64,000 bases of DNA from Argyresthia goedartella (Eukaryota > Arthropoda > Insecta > Lepidoptera > Argyresthiidae): the NCBI GenBank assembly GCA_949825045.1, contig OX463815.1, forward strand, positions 34,897,356-34,961,355, written 5' to 3'. Shown one piece after another: positions 1-13,474 of the stretch (position 1 is the stretch's first letter; each line of letters starts with the position of its first letter). The notes under the pieces were generated by a model, which was not told the origin of the DNA, did no database searches, and saw only the letters and a program-made list of their open reading frames with translations. The position numbers and the translations under genes were made by a program.

Positions 1-1384
1 AAACAAATACCCGTCGCATCCCGTCGAAGCAGACTGACGCATGCTCCTGCGCAGAGCCCCGCGGGGCAGCCCGAGCTCCGAGACCGAGAAAATTATAGAA
101 AATATAACTAAACTCCTGTAATACTAACATTAAAAATAAAATAAAACAACTAAAAAATTTCCCTTTTTTTACCTATTTTTGCGTTTAAGTTTCATATAGG
201 AAACTGATTTCGTCTCCGAGTGCTTGTTCATTTAGTTGAATAATAATGCATTGCGACAAATATTTTTAAGTATTAAATATAACAGATATCCGGTAATTTT
301 AAAAGTCCATTCTTATCTCTAATAGACCTTTTATAACATATATTTATCCTACATTTTATGGTTTTAGCCTAGAATTGAAGCTAAAGATGCATTTCTGGCC
401 ATATTTAATCCCTTAAAGATCTAGCCCCAATTTACAAACAGTAATTAATACAACTCAGCGCTACGGATAAATATTTTAGAACCGATATTGATAACTCAGC
501 GGTAAATTTTGTTAGTGAGCCTCTTTATTAATTTTAGATATTCAACAGGAAATAAAATAAAATTCTAGTTTTAAAATTGGTAATTAAATTAATTTTTTCA
601 ACAACTAAATTAATTAATTATATATTTTTTTCATCGAATTTAGTTGCTATAGAATTATCACGATGCTGAGTAATCATGTACTACTACAATAGTTCCTTAC
701 AAATTATTAATGAGGCACTTATAATTTATCGCAGACCTATTAATTCAGAGGGTAATTAATAAATTAAGAATACGAATCTGGTATTTACAAAAGCTGCGTT
801 TGTCGTGAAGCTTTTTGGAAACTATCGAAATAGACCTACTTCACTTCAATACCACTTTGGATTTACCATGGGAGGTGTCCCAGATATTTCTAGAAATATC
901 ATTTCTATTATAGGTTTTTAATTGTATTACCATGGCATAAGGTTGCAAAATCGCGATGCCTCTCGCATAGGCGCCGCGGGAGATGAGTTGTTAAACTTGA
1001 CTTGGACACTACATTTATGCACTCATATAAAACGGACAATTTAAATTTGCCCGTCACTCAAAGCCATACTGTCTCCAGCCAAGTTACAAACAGTACTTAT
1101 GTCATTTATGCGCCTGTTTAAGGCCCAGATACACTAGGGGACAATATTCCCCCAACATGTCGCTGCAACGTTGCACAGTAAAAAGCTGTAAATGAAAATG
1201 AAACAATATGTATTTATCAGTATGAAAAACATGGTACAGTGATAAGTCGGTGACCCCCACACTAGGCAAGCCTGTGTCGTGGGAGTCTAATTACGTGATT
1301 TACATAAATATCGGTACCTCACGCGCCATTTGCACATCGTGAGAGAAAAATAGAAAAAATATAAGTTTAAAAATACAGTTAAGG
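1..1384. other. Gene-free AT-rich stretch with a SINE fragment
   Basis: No open frame here looks like a protein. The first 90 bases are GC-rich and the rest is AT-rich. Around 1254-1295 the sequence resembles the minus-strand tail segment of the SINE family seen at 55976-56160 (CCACACTAGG...CCTGTGTC...GGGA), so a short decayed copy is likely. I see nothing else assignable. Confidence 0.5.
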
Positions 1385-3217
1385 CATATGTGTTACGATA
1401 TCGTTACAGCACGAATACCTCGTAAGACGACTAAAGACGTCTATAACATATCGATGGACCTCCTACATCTCGGTGCTGTTCCCCTTGCACCACTACTTTC
1501 CGACGTCTACAATAAGTGCATAAAAGAAGGCGCATACCCGGAAAATTTAAAAATTACCAAAATCTCCCCAATCTTCAAAGGAAAGGGGAAAAGGGAGCTA
1601 ATTGACGGCTACAGACCTGTAGCGGTCATACCAGCTGTAGCGAAGGTGTTTGAGAACGGCCTCAGCTCGCGACTAATCAACTATTTATCGTCGACGTCCG
1701 CACTCACCGACCGTCAGTACGCCTACCGCCTACCGCGCAGGCCGCTCGACAACCGCGCTCGCGCGCGAGGTGACGCGACGTATAGTGAGTGCTCGCGAAC
1801 AGAAACTCCAGGTCGCTGGGCTGTTCTGTGACTTGTCCAAGGCGTTCGATGTTGCAGACCACGCCGTCCTCGCCGCGAAGCTGCACCACTACGGCATAGC
1901 TGGCGCCCCTCACTCGCTGTTGACCGACTTTATGTTCGGAAGATCACAGATCGTGGCAGGCGATGGAGGTAGCGTCAGATCTGATGCCATTAATACATCG
2001 ATGGGGGTGGCCCAGGGCACCTCCCTGTCGAACATACTCTTCTCGTTGCTCCTTAATGACCTCCCACAAGCTATCAACACCGCGGAGGTACTCATGTACG
2101 CAGATGACGTCGCGGCATTAGCGAGCGCCCCCAGCATTGACCGACTGGAGCAACGATTGAACGACACTGCGACTGCCCTGTACGACTGGTTCAGCAGGAA
2201 CGGCCTGGCCTTAAATCTGAAAAAGACTCAATTCATCCACTTTTACTTTGGCGGCCGCCAGCCTAGAGCATTGTCGACCTCGGTGGATGGAGTCTTGAGC
2301 GATCAAGTCCAGGTCACCACGTTCCTCGGCTTCGAGCTGGACAGAGGACTATCCTGGGCCCACCACATTCACAAGATATGTTGGCGCCTCGGAGCTGCGT
2401 GCTTCGAACTCAGACGCCTAGCCAGGACCGTACCCACCGATGTCGTACGCTCGTGCTATTTTGCGACTGTGCACTCCTTACTGCAATACGGCACCGAGCT
2501 ATGGGGACGCGCTGCCGACTAGGAGCGCGTGTTCAGAATGCAAAAAAGGGCCGTAAGGATAATAGCACGAGTGCCGCGGGATACGCACGCCAGACAGCAC
2601 TTCAAGGCGCTCGGTATCATGACGCTACCATCCATACTGATCTTCCAGATCGCGGTGTACGTGAGGGAAAACCTCAACTCGTTCCGAACGCACGCGGACG
2701 TCCACAGATACAGCACACGCAACGCGGCCGCCAACAAACTCTTCCCAGTACGCAACAAACTCTTCTTCTTCAATGAGTGGGCACTCATTGATGAAGGCCG
2801 CAAAACAAACTCAGGTCGCAAGACCAACTGTGTACAATAAACTGCCGGAGAACATCACCTCCGCCCCAAATATCAATATTTTTAAATATAGACTAAAACG
2901 CTGGCTTGTCGAGCAAACGTTCTACAGCTATAATGACTTCATTACGCCGCAAAGCGTATAACTTGCTAGATTCCTATAGGTACTTGTTTTGACATAGAGA
3001 TGAAATAAAATCTATGATTTTGATATTATAATTTGACATTTGAACTTCATTAATTGACATCATCATTTTATTTTTTCTTTTGACATTGTGTAGTTTTATT
3101 AATGTGACATTTCACTGTATTGTTGCTATGTTATAATTAATACAATTGTATTGTACCTGTTATTGACATGTAATGATATTTATGAATAAACATTTTATAT
3201 CTTATATCTTATATCTC
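1385..3217 (+). mobile_element. 5'-truncated non-LTR retrotransposon (LINE)
   Basis: The segment starts inside the reverse transcriptase region with no endonuclease upstream. It continues through the RT C-terminal region and a roughly 255-bp AT-rich 3' UTR, and ends in a short tandem tail (TTATATC repeated, 3193-3217). This is the usual shape of a 5'-truncated LINE inserted by target-primed reverse transcription. The RT C-terminus resembles CR1/jockey-group elements; I cannot fix the clade. It is much more GC-rich than the surrounding DNA. Confidence 0.85.
1388..2961 (+). pseudogene. Broken LINE reverse transcriptase ORF2
   Basis: The reading frame runs from the RT N-terminal region (frame at 1388-1720) through the fingers/palm motifs AFDVADHAV, QGTSLSNILF and the catalytic YADD (frame from about 1736), then the thumb and the LINE C-terminal region up to NKLPENIT near 2850. 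Three lesions are visible. A 7-bp tandem duplication (CCTACCG at 1722-1728 and 1729-1735) shifts the frame. A TAG at 2520-2522 interrupts an otherwise continuous frame. A further shift lies between about 2770 and 2830. The endonuclease domain is missing because the copy is 5'-truncated. It cannot make active enzyme. Confidence 0.9.
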
Positions 3218-4711
3218 TTACGAGTAATGTAATTAATGTAACATTATAAATAATTATCGATTATTATTAATAATTACTGCCACATTAGATCAATGTGATA
3301 AATACTGTGTAACGTACTACCTCCTTGACCATATTGGCTACTGGCGGATTAGCCAGTTAAAAACTAAAACCATAAAAATTCGGAAATTCGGGTCTGGAAT
3401 CTCGTCTGGCAGCTGATTGTTTTTTTTTGGCAGACATTGTTTGAGCTCTGAAACGTGAGGTTGTATCTTCTGCATCAATAATTTTTAAGTCACGCCTTTA
3501 GTTGCGGCGATGGGCTAGTCCCTTTAGTTCTGTAATGGGGCTGAATGTTTAGTTGCTGTAAAGTGCAGTAGTTTATATGAAACTTCCCTACTATCCCCAA
3601 TCCATGGGTAAGCATTGGTTCGTAGTTAGTCTTTCTTATTTTCGTGTATTTTATACTCTCTATGTATTTCCCTTTTCTATACAGTGTCTATTGGACTGCG
3701 GCACTCTTAGATCCTAATTACCCTAGGGCCCTCGTCGGAAGTCTCCGTGTGGGGAGCCGTCTCCTGATAGCTGGGCGCTGTAGCGCTTTTGTATTCCTAT
3801 CATTCACACTGGTCTCTTTCCAGGGTTCCACGCTGAGGAGTAATATCCTCCTGGCGCTAACGGAGCTCTGAATCGGTTCCACGCCGAGGAATAATATCCT
3901 CCTGGCGCTACCGCATAATCACTTGTTGACGTCTGGAGAAGTGGACCAGTTGGATTGAGACTACCAAGGAGCTGAAATCTACAAATTCCCGGCGAGTCCC
4001 TATCCAGCGTTTCAACTATATCACCAATATTCGACTCACGACCCTGTGATTAATAAATGTATCTTGAGCCTGCCAACAATCTCTTTTGGTCAGGTTAGTC
4101 TCACTGTTTCAACTGTAAAATTAATCACTTTTTCTGATTATTATTTATAATTCACTAATGTCTTATAGTAATAAATCCAAAAATTAAATTGGCTAGAGTT
4201 CGTTATTGTAGCTTAATTTCAATTAGGTTATAGGTTAAGTTAGAAGTTAGAAGAAGCAAAACCGGAGCGGAGCGGAGCGAATGCAAATTAAAGAAAATAT
4301 TAAATGTCTGGTTTAAAGGATTTATGCCAAAAAATAGTGTTACATTTCGTATGATTAAATCCAACAGTGAACCCTCCCGCCACTCTATTTATTGCTCGAA
4401 AAAGACGTTAACCGAATGGTTTTTTGAAAAAAATAAAAAAAATCGTCAATATTGTGTTATTATTAATAATAACAAGTTAACCCACCAGCACTGAGCCAAC
4501 GTGGTGGAGTATGGCTTAATCTTACTCTTATCCGGGGAAAGACCTGTGCCCCTCAGTGGGGATATAAATGGGCTGCATTTATATTTATTTTATTCATAAT
4601 CAGTTAAAATGAATAATCAATCACTTTCATCATCAATCTTGAAAATTATTAATAATAAATAACCGAACATATTAATAATTTTCAATTAATCACATTTCTA
4701 GTAAAATATAC
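3218..4711. other. Gene-free stretch
   Basis: No supported gene. It contains the 51-bp duplication described separately (3824-3910), a short GGAGC run near 4264-4280 and AT-rich sequence. The 75-codon frame at 3644-3871 shows no recognisable protein features. Confidence 0.4.
3824..3910. repeat. 51-bp imperfect tandem duplication
   Basis: A unit beginning GGTTCCACGC at 3824 recurs at 3875. Both units carry the self-complementary stretch GAGGA(G/A)TAATATCCTC, which can form a small hairpin. The second copy has a few substitutions and is cut short at about 3910. Confidence 0.75.
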
Positions 4712-4750
4712 ATATATTGTATGCAACTGTATAAGTTGCATACAATATAT
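4712..4750. repeat. Hairpin, 17-bp perfect arms
   Basis: The arms at 4712-4728 and 4734-4750 are perfect reverse complements separated by five bases (GTATA). It sits alone in AT-rich DNA and may be the remains of a fold-back element. Confidence 0.8.
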
Positions 4751-5180
4751 AATAGCTTTAGTTCTGAGAAACCAGTAGACCTCGCAACCCCTTCGACACA
4801 CTGACATGCTTAAACATATTGACGGACAAACGGCTTCATTATAATGCGATACAAGTTTATTTTGCGCAACAATTGAACAAAAAAGTCCAATTTGAAATTT
4901 TATTTCAGGTGCTTGAAATTTTGAAAAATAGGTGTATATATAAGTTTTGGCGATTACTCGCGTTTCCTTGGTCCTAAGAGGTTAAATTTGGTGTTTACGG
5001 GTTTGTCTCGTGAAGGCAGAGAGAACTGCATAGTCAGATTAGGTACAAAAATTTCCAAAATAAAATCACGTACTGAAATCCGCTAAACGTTTGAAACGAA
5101 TACGTTTGCTACAGCAATGGACAGTATAGCAAGAGCAGTATGGACTAAAACCACAAGCAAATGCGGTACAGTGTCCCGAA

Positions 5181-5281
5181 ACATGCCCCGTCTGTCCCTA
5201 AATCACAGACCAACTAGCCTAGGCTAGTTGGTCTGTGCACTAAATATACCGTTGCCGTAAAAAAAAACACGCGGGGCATGT
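5181..5281. repeat. Nested inverted repeat with a 34-bp perfect palindrome
   Basis: Positions 5204-5237 form an uninterrupted palindrome centred on CCTAGG, with 17-bp arms and no loop. An outer inverted pair (ACATGCCCCG at 5181-5190 and CGGGGCATGT at 5272-5281) brackets it. The nested layout suggests a fold-back or MITE remnant. Confidence 0.8.
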
Positions 5282-6850
5282 GTAAATCATGTTGCAGGAC
5301 ATATTGGGGGATTTTGTCTCCAGTGTATCGGAGGCTTCATATGAGCAGCAATCTCAAACATCTAAGCAGCGACATTTGTATGACAAAAAGGTAAAAGTAC
5401 TGAGCGATTGATTGAAACTTCAGAACATTGTTATACGAACTTGAGTTCCTACTATTTTCAGTGAAGGATTGGAACAATACAGTCTACAAAGTTGCAGCTC
5501 ACACACAGTAATGTAATACTCACGTGCACATATCTACAGGATGTTGCAGAAAATATTATTATTCGAAACACCTTTGTTACCAATTCCACCATGAAACTGA
5601 ATTTGTCTGGGCAATGTTTTACAAGTTTTAAGCAATCATCTGAGGACACTGAAATAAAATCACTCTGAACAACATTTTCTATTAAATGTATGCTCTCAGT
5701 GATTGATTGAGGTCCGTTACGACCAGGATAAGATACGTTGCGTCCAAAAAGGTTATATCACGTGAAACTTAAACATAAATGTAAGCTTATATCATTATTT
5801 AAATCAAAATAACTTAAATCTGGCGGCACGGTAGTGCCCCCGCCAAGACGAGCCAAGAGAAGTGCAAGGGCACTACTACCTATTCTCGAAGCGCTTTGTC
5901 GGTTTTTTGAATCCTCATAACTTGCATTTGGATTACACCAGATAAACAAAAATTCTCAGGATGATTTAATATCAATAATGAACTTAATAAACATATACAA
6001 TGTTACCACAAAAATATTAAACAGCGTTTAACCTCAAAACAAGTTGTTTATTTTTTTGAGGCACATAAGGTTTAATTGCATAGATCTTATACTTTACATT
6101 TATTGATATCTAAAAAATCCCGATTTCATCACTGACTCATGATCGTCAAAATTCCTAGGGTACTTACTGAAGTTCTAGAAAGCTAAAATTTGGTGCGTAA
6201 CCTAGTATTAGTTCACAAACAACAAAAAACAAAAAAACTCGGAACTTTTACTCCCCCAACGCCTTAAACATGTGGATGTATCAAACTTCCACAAATTTGG
6301 ATGCTAGAGGTCTGAAAATTGATATGGACTCCTTATTATTATGATAAAATACATTATTCAGCGTATTTTATAAATTATCACCACGCTTTAAATTAGGGAA
6401 TGGAATTATGCGCGCGCAAAACGCCTGATGGGTAAAATCGGGGTAAGAATGTTATCAAATCGCGAGTGCGGTTTATTAGAATATATTTAATATAAAGGCT
6501 TGTGATACGTTGTTGGGTATTCTATGCCACTGATCCCTAGACGATAATTAGGTTGCTAGATGTCAACTTAAACCGCAATCGAAGAGTCAAGTCTAACGCA
6601 GAAATGACAATGCTGAATCCCGATTCCACAGACATACATTACGAATCGGAAAAAAGGCAAAGATAAAGAGTGGGCTTTGAAAAAAGACAACACTGATGTG
6701 CAAGAAATACACCCCAAAAAAATAAAGTCAAAATTAACAAAATAAAAATATAAAAATATACTTTTATGTATATAATCTTCTGCAATTTACAAAAAAACAA
6801 TGTAAAATCTATCGTATAACAGAAAAGTAATGAACAGTGAATACATTTTT
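5282..6850. other. Gene-free stretch
   Basis: Only short minus-strand frames (63 codons at 5458-5649 and 5758-5949) without recognisable features. No repeats or RNA genes identified. Confidence 0.4.
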
Positions 6851-7206
6851 AGGGTTCCGTACCCGAAGGGTTCCAAACGGGACCAGGCTGTATCTCAAGA
6901 ACCTAGCTAGAGAGTTGAAATTTTCACAGATTATGTATTTATGTTACCGCTATAACAACAAATACTAAAAAACAGGATAAAAGAAATATTTAAGGGGACT
7001 CCCATACAACAATTCTTTCAATACCACATACAAACTTATGGATGCACCTGGTTACGTACATGGAGTGTGAAAGTAACCGCACCAATAACTTTGTAAACAA
7101 TATTTTTCTGTGTAAAATCCAAACTATTCACTCCACACCATCGGTTCCATTGAACGGTGGTACGGAACCCTTCGTGCGCGATTTAGACTCGCACTTGACC
7201 GGTTTT
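6851..7206 (+). repeat. Interspersed repeat family with GTTCCGTAC ends, copy 1
   Basis: It begins AGGGTTCCGTACC and ends near GGTACGGAACCCT plus a conserved tail (TAGACTCGCACTTGACCGG), so the ends are short inverted repeats. It is nearly the same as the copy at 54461-54870 but lacks the internal TCCGTCCG run. Other copies lie at 31296-31665, 39385-39545, 52125-52417 and 57340-57650. It is non-coding and probably a non-autonomous DNA element; the superfamily is not determined. Confidence 0.8.
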
Positions 7207-10200
7207 TCACCTTAGGCCCATGTAACGGTAGCGAAACGGCGAAGCCACATATTTTCGCTAACGTTTAAAGTTTGTGCATATAGAGTAAGAAGCTTGGTTC
7301 TACATGAGATCTGATAACTTTTTGACAGTGCGAGCCTTATGGTCTCGACTTAACATGCAAGACCATTATACACAAATAAAGTTTCTCATTTATTCTATGC
7401 TAGCTAGCAATTAGCTAGCAATTAAATTACCCATTTGACGAGACAGGGGCAGATCCATCTCCGCAGCTGATAGTAATAAAATGAGTGTATTACGAGGATA
7501 CTTTGAAGATGCCCTGTTTAAAGTCGCGTACTCATCTAGCTATATCTTTTGGAGCTAAAACTCATTAAGTAGTAATACCTTCATATACCTTCTGCTACCC
7601 CCTGTAGATTAGGTTGATGGCATTCTCTCGCTAATAATAATTTAACTAAATGATTGACTTGAATAATGTTCGACATCAAGGAACCTGATCCCCCTGTAAA
7701 GTCCCCCGTAGTAGGTACAACGAATGTCAATTCTTCTCGTTCCGCCACAGATGTTTCAATTCCCGGTGTCCCAAACGGAAATTGAAAATGTTTCCTCCTT
7801 TGTCGAATCGCTGGACACTTTCTGGTTTGTGCTTTAGCCCTGTATTATGTATTCTTTGGTAGAACCTTAGTACAGTTCTAACAGTAATTTCTCTTATAGC
7901 CGAATGCACAGACTGCAAACACAAATTAAAAAAAATCCTAAGATTTGTACTAACATAAAGTGGTAAAGTTAAAAATCGCATGCAGTTTTCAGAATTCCCG
8001 GTAAAACTCGGTCAAATGTCATACAGGGGCTCTGTCGATTCCCGTGCGAGGGACAATAATGGTTTGAGTTTGAGTGGCCGTCAAACCTTCAGTTGTCGGT
8101 TGTGAATCCGGGTTTAAGACAATTATGCCTGTTTGGAATTATTCGAATATTGCAATAAACAAAGAGTACGCAGAATTTTCAATACCTATAGGTATAGGTA
8201 TTGAAAATTGCGTTTTTTATGATATATCATTTAGTAAATGGATAAAAACATAAAAAACGCAGCAATTGCAATATCCTCTGAATTTGGTTCAGGTGCATCA
8301 TTCGTTTGGGTTCGCTAACTAACTTTACAGCTTTATAAAAAGCTTTTGCTTCACCCAAAAATATAGTGCATAAAACTTGTACATAGGTACAAAAGTACTG
8401 TCACTTTAGGCAGGGGAATCAAATTAGGAACACATTATGGTTCATGGTACGGTATTTTACCTAACTTTGAAAGTTAACGATATTTTTATATCATCATTAT
8501 CATGTTCAGCTCTCATGGGCCCGCTGGCACAGGTCTCTTGGATATGGAGCCAAACCTAACGATCGTATGCCAACCCTATCCAGTGGCATCCCGTCGACTT
8601 TTTGATATCTTCGGTCCAGGTTCAGGTGATCTAATAATCTTTTAAATTCCCGAATCTCTCTTATGGAGCAAGTTTAACTTTGCGGCATGCAACGACGCTG
8701 ATTAAATAAATATGGGGTGCTGTTTTCATGTGTTTTTCAGGAAATACTGGGCAAATCGTAATTAATTTCTGGTATATGTAATTTGACTATATAATCTAGA
8801 GATTCTTAATTGGAAAACATGTTTGGATAACATTTTCTCGATAGAAAATAAATACAAAGTCAACCCTTTTTTTATGGTTTTATCCTATTACACCGCAGTA
8901 GTAAGTGAATATGACTGTGTGATAATTGCAATGTATGAACAATTGTTATTTCTAACGATTTTCAATTTGAAAGTAAATTCCCTGAAATAGTTTATTTTTT
9001 ATGATTTTTTTTACGTTTTGGAGCTTACGTTGTTTCAGATTAGTCGCGAGTGCATTATTGGCATCCCGCTTTTTTCTTATTCGCGAGTAATTATTGCATC
9101 TCACTTCCACTCGACAGCGCATTTTTATTCCATCATCGCCTTTACGCTAAAGCCACACAGACCCTCAACCAGAATGTACATAGATCTCTCGAGATAGCAA
9201 TTAAATTAATTACACTGAGATAGGAGCTTTATTAATGTGCAATAATTTGCGAGTTTTACACTTCATTATGTGTGTGTGGGTACTAGAATTCAGGGATTTG
9301 CATTTGAGGTATAATTTGCTAAGTAAATACCTACGATGTGAGATTGTAATTTGCGTGAATACATTTCGTACTTTATATTTCAATAAGGTACGCCGTACCA
9401 CGTATATAAATTTGTACCATATCGCACGATAGCAGATTTTTTAAAATTTTGATGAAGCAAGTTAAATATGTTTCGGTAATTCTTATTTGTAATTCGACAG
9501 TTTATCGGTATTCAATGCTTAGGAAAAATGGTAGTTTATCGACACAGAGTTCCAAAGAAATTTTAATCAGAATCTCTATATAGGATTAAAATGAGCCCCA
9601 TAATTTCACAACTCCTTCGCGGTGAGATAATGGCACCATTGTTTTCAATTTAGGTTAGTAAGGTTCACTCAACTTGGCGCCTCGGTCCTGTGGGATATGC
9701 ATTCCCTACGCCATGTACCACGAAACCTCCTTCATCCAACGACGCACATCTATGTTTGCCATTCACTACTTGCTTCTTTCTTGCATGGTTGTTAACTACT
9801 TTAGTTAGAGTGTCAATGGATTAGCATTTAGGTTTTGTAGCCGACACATTTGTTGGTAGAGTAGTGGGTAGAAAGGTAACTTGATAGTACGACACCGCAT
9901 GCGGTTTGCTCGGTAAACACAATATGAAGTGACTATAGACTATTTCTGTTCCCAGCCGTAGTTTTTTGTTTTTAATTCTACTATCTAAAGAAGTATCATA
10001 TTTCAGTGGGGTTTCATTGAGTTTGATGTAGTCCTTTGATAAAGACAGGAAATATGGAAGGACTGTAATGGCGTTTATGATTTGTTTAGAGTTTTTCATG
10101 TTGAGTATTGGTTTATTTGTTTTGTTCCTTTAAAAGTTCCTGCGATGTTTTTTTCTGTTTTTACGTTCCCCGCAGTTTAATAGAAACTTAAATAGTGATG

Positions 10201-11155
10201 TATCGTACAATAAACAAGTCTCTTTACTACCTACACATTATAATTTCGGAAAGTTAAAGTTTGAAAACATACTTTCTAAGCAATTTTTACTATTATGGTA
10301 AGTTATCGAATCAAATAAAGTATAATGTGGAGTGTGGAGTAAAGCCTAGTAACACTGGTTAATATTTAACTTAATAAACGTAATCTGAAATTAATGCAAC
10401 AAATTCTTAACATAAGTTACGGTATTATTGTTAAAAGTTTAATAAAAATACTTTTCAACACACTTGCTCGTAATTCATGGCAACGCATTGAAGTTCTTAA
10501 TCGAGCTTATTATTACTCACTAATGCTTTTTACGGGTCTGGGACAGCTCGACCCGAGTTAACTCGACCTGAATAATAATACCAGATACTTCACTTCCCAA
10601 TACGGTGATTTGTACAGTCAGGCAGAAAAGCGTTAATTTGATATTAACAATTACGTTTATTTTATTTTATTTCATTACAAAGCAGGAAAACGTAATGATC
10701 TCCAATACTTATTTCAATTATGCTACCTACATAAGTTGTATAAAACTATTATAAGCCTACGTCCATTGTTTTTTTTAATTGTATGAACATAAAAAACAAG
10801 GATTCTTTTTCTGCGTCTTGAAAATTTACCTTGCCCTTGGCTCGCATTAATTAACTCACTAAGACGAAAACAATGTTTTTTTCAGTTTCTCTCTTTCTCT
10901 TACGATACATTGTTGCGAATTTTGGTGCATTCTACATTCAATTTTATTTAAAATGATAACCATAAAAGTATTAAACCATTACATTCATAAAAAATATATC
11001 AAATTCTATCAATAAATTAAAACAATCATCGATATTTTAAGAGGGCGATTATGTTCATGCCGCCGGCACAAACCACTGTTTTAGACATAGTTTCTGGAAT
11101 TATTATTATTCGGGTCGAGTTCACTCGTGTCGAGCTGTCCCTGACTTCTTTTTAC
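7207..11155. other. Gene-free stretch with small palindromes
   Basis: No supported gene over almost 4 kb. A hairpin with 16-bp arms (AATACCTATA / TATAGGTATT cores) lies near 8174-8207, followed by another short inverted pair (GCGTTTTTTATG / CATAAAAAACGC) to about 8262. Sequence near 8035-8130 resembles sequence near 37940-38050, so both probably belong to one old repeat. All frames here are short and have no recognisable motifs. Confidence 0.4.
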
Positions 11156-11400
11156 GACCTGAATGGCCGAGTCGGCAGTGACCCTGCCTACGAAGCTGAG
11201 GGTTATGGGTTAGAGTATCGGTGGGGGCAAATATTTGTTGGGTGAGAACGGATGTTTGTATCCTAGTCATGGTTGTTTATCTATTTAACTATATAAGTAT
11301 GTGTATCGTTGTTTAGTACCCAAGATGCAGGGAATCCTAGTTTGGGGCTAGATCAATGTGTGCCAATAGTGTCCAAGGTTATTATTATTATTATTACTTT
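11156..11400 (+). mobile_element. tRNA-headed SINE, family A, degenerate copy
   Basis: The head matches the copy at 59159-59398 (GAATGGCCGAGTCGGCAGT, an A-box-like start), but the B box is decayed (TTATGGGTTAGAGTATC). The body contains GTACCCAAGAT...AGGGAATCCTAGTTTGGGG, and the 3' end is an ATT microsatellite. It is transcribed by RNA polymerase III when active; this copy is probably dead. Confidence 0.75.
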
Positions 11401-12129
11401 ACGTGCGGAATATACTTTACTTTTTTATTTCAATCTCCGCTAAGAGGTTTTATGCAACCTACAATTAATATTTTTGTGAATAAATCAATAATTTTTAGGT
11501 TTAGTAAATATAATGATATATACCAATCATCATTTTTTCTTTTCACTACATGGTAACTTTAATTTTCGTATCTAAAACAAGATTTTTATGGCTGTTTAGC
11601 GGTTTTTCCAGTGCCTTTATTTAGTGCGGTGCTCGGAAAAACAAAACCGGTACGCCGCTTTCCATAAATACTTCTTTACGTTTTTGTCATATGGTTATTA
11701 TCAATACAAGAGTGTCCTATTCCTCGCAAGCGTGTTGAAAAACGACGCATAAAACTCGAGTGCTTTGATCATACACACTCGGCACTCTTACCGCCGCGGG
11801 AGAATCTTCATGTATCATACTGTACTTAAAGTACTATAACTTTATAGTAAAGTGTATCGTACCGCAGTTTACTGTTAGTTTAGGGCGAGAGAAGCATTTG
11901 TGCACCAACTGTTTGTGTAGAAGACTCCTGTAGAAGAAACAAGTTACAGGGCTTACTTTAATAGATCTTTCGACCATTTTGTTAACAGTACAGGGAAGAG
12001 AACAATTATCGCTGTTAGATACCATTACTTTATGAGGCCAGTTCCACTAAGGTCTCGGGAGGTACGCCTTGATAAGACTATATTTTGAACACATAAAATA
12101 CGGTTGGTAGTTTCAGTGGAGGTTCATAG
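11401..12129. other. Gene-free stretch
   Basis: AT-rich sequence without a supported gene, repeat or RNA. The short frames on both strands have no recognisable features. Confidence 0.4.
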
Positions 12130-12860
12130 AGAAAAGAATTAAGAACACATTTTAGAAGATATTATGAACTATGGTTTTAAAAAGAGTCGCCCACTAAATG
12201 TGCCGGCCCTAATTGTTGGCAATGACACCGTACAGGTGGTCAGCGATTACGTCTATCTTGGACATCGTTTATCGTTTGACCGAGATGCACAGGTGAAGGA
12301 GATCGAAAGACGCATCGGATTAGGGTGGGCTGCTTTCAGGAAACTAAGTAATGTCTTCAAATCCTAACTCCAACAATGCCTGAACACCAAGGTGTATAAC
12401 CATGTGTCTTGCCCATCCTCACCTATTGAGCCGAAACATGGTCGCTCACAAAGCATAATGTGCTTATATAAAAGTAGCACAAAGAGCGATGGAGCGTTAC
12501 ATGTTGGGTATCTCTCACGTTGACAGTGTGCCAAACGTCGAAATTCAACGGAAAACGAAGGTCGCAGATGTAGGCAAACGGATGACGGATGAGATTGTAG
12601 TGAAGATGGGCGAGATACTTGGCTATACGGGAAGACGGACGGTGGACCAAAGCAGTCACAGAAGGTGGCCTCGGGGAGCGACAAGGCCAGTGGGCAGACC
12701 ACCAGCCCGATGGTCCGACGATATCATCAAGTCGTCGGGATCCCACTGGGTGCGATTGGCACAGGAGCGGGGTGATTGGTGCTTTAGAGAAGAGGTCTAT
12801 GCCCAGCCGTGGGTCGATGTGGGCTGAATATGATGATGATGATGATGATGATGATGGTTG
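12130..12860 (+). mobile_element. RTE-type LINE 3' remnant
   Basis: Two coding blocks in different frames match the C-terminal region of insect RTE endonuclease-reverse transcriptases. The first (12164-12366) has YVYLGHRLSFD and GLGWAAFRKLSNVFKS. The second (12489-12827) has MERYMLGIS and GRPPARWSDDI, and ends at TGA followed by a TGATGATGATGA tail, which is typical of RTE 3' ends. A stop after the first block, a frame change and divergent residues mark it as dead. It stands about 1 kb left of the Polinton. Confidence 0.85.
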
Positions 12861-13444
12861 AAAATGGTTCAGAGACCTGTTGCATTGTAGCTCTATATTT
12901 TGACTAGGTTCGTTTCGTTTCTTCACAACGAACAGCCTAACGTAATTGTTTGTTATACATGTCATAGAATCTGAGCATTATTTAAACGATTCTGGCTATC
13001 CACAGTCTGCCGCTAATCCCCGCTGGGTGGAGCGGCTTGAGCGTTGCCGTGCTACCTGTTATTTGTGGTGGAAATACGGTTTTATCGTATTTAAAATGGG
13101 TCGCAATCAGTTATTATTATTAATTTGATATCATTTTGCAAGCGATAAATGTTTTGGATGTGCACCAACAAACCTATGGACATTCGCTTAGTAATATATA
13201 TTTTTTATGTTGTAAACTCCGTTCTTTTTTCGTCGGGAAAAGTGACAGTTCGGAATATCTTGTTGTTGTAGCTGGTCGCCCGCTTTCTAGAAAATTGGGT
13301 GGGTTTTGCGGTCCTATAAATACGGATATTTCGCCTGAGGCGCCTTTTTTTATTTTCCTGTTGACGTGGTGTCACCGTGTCAGCCCCGCCTGGGGGGGCT
13401 ATGTTTTATTGAATTTGATAGATAAATTAGCTATGGCCAACCTG

Positions 13445-13466
13445 TATATATATATATATATATATA
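13445..13466. repeat. TA dinucleotide microsatellite
   Basis: About ten TA units in a row, just upstream (on the plus strand) of the next RTE remnant. Confidence 0.9.
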
Positions 13467-13474
13467 GGTACCTT

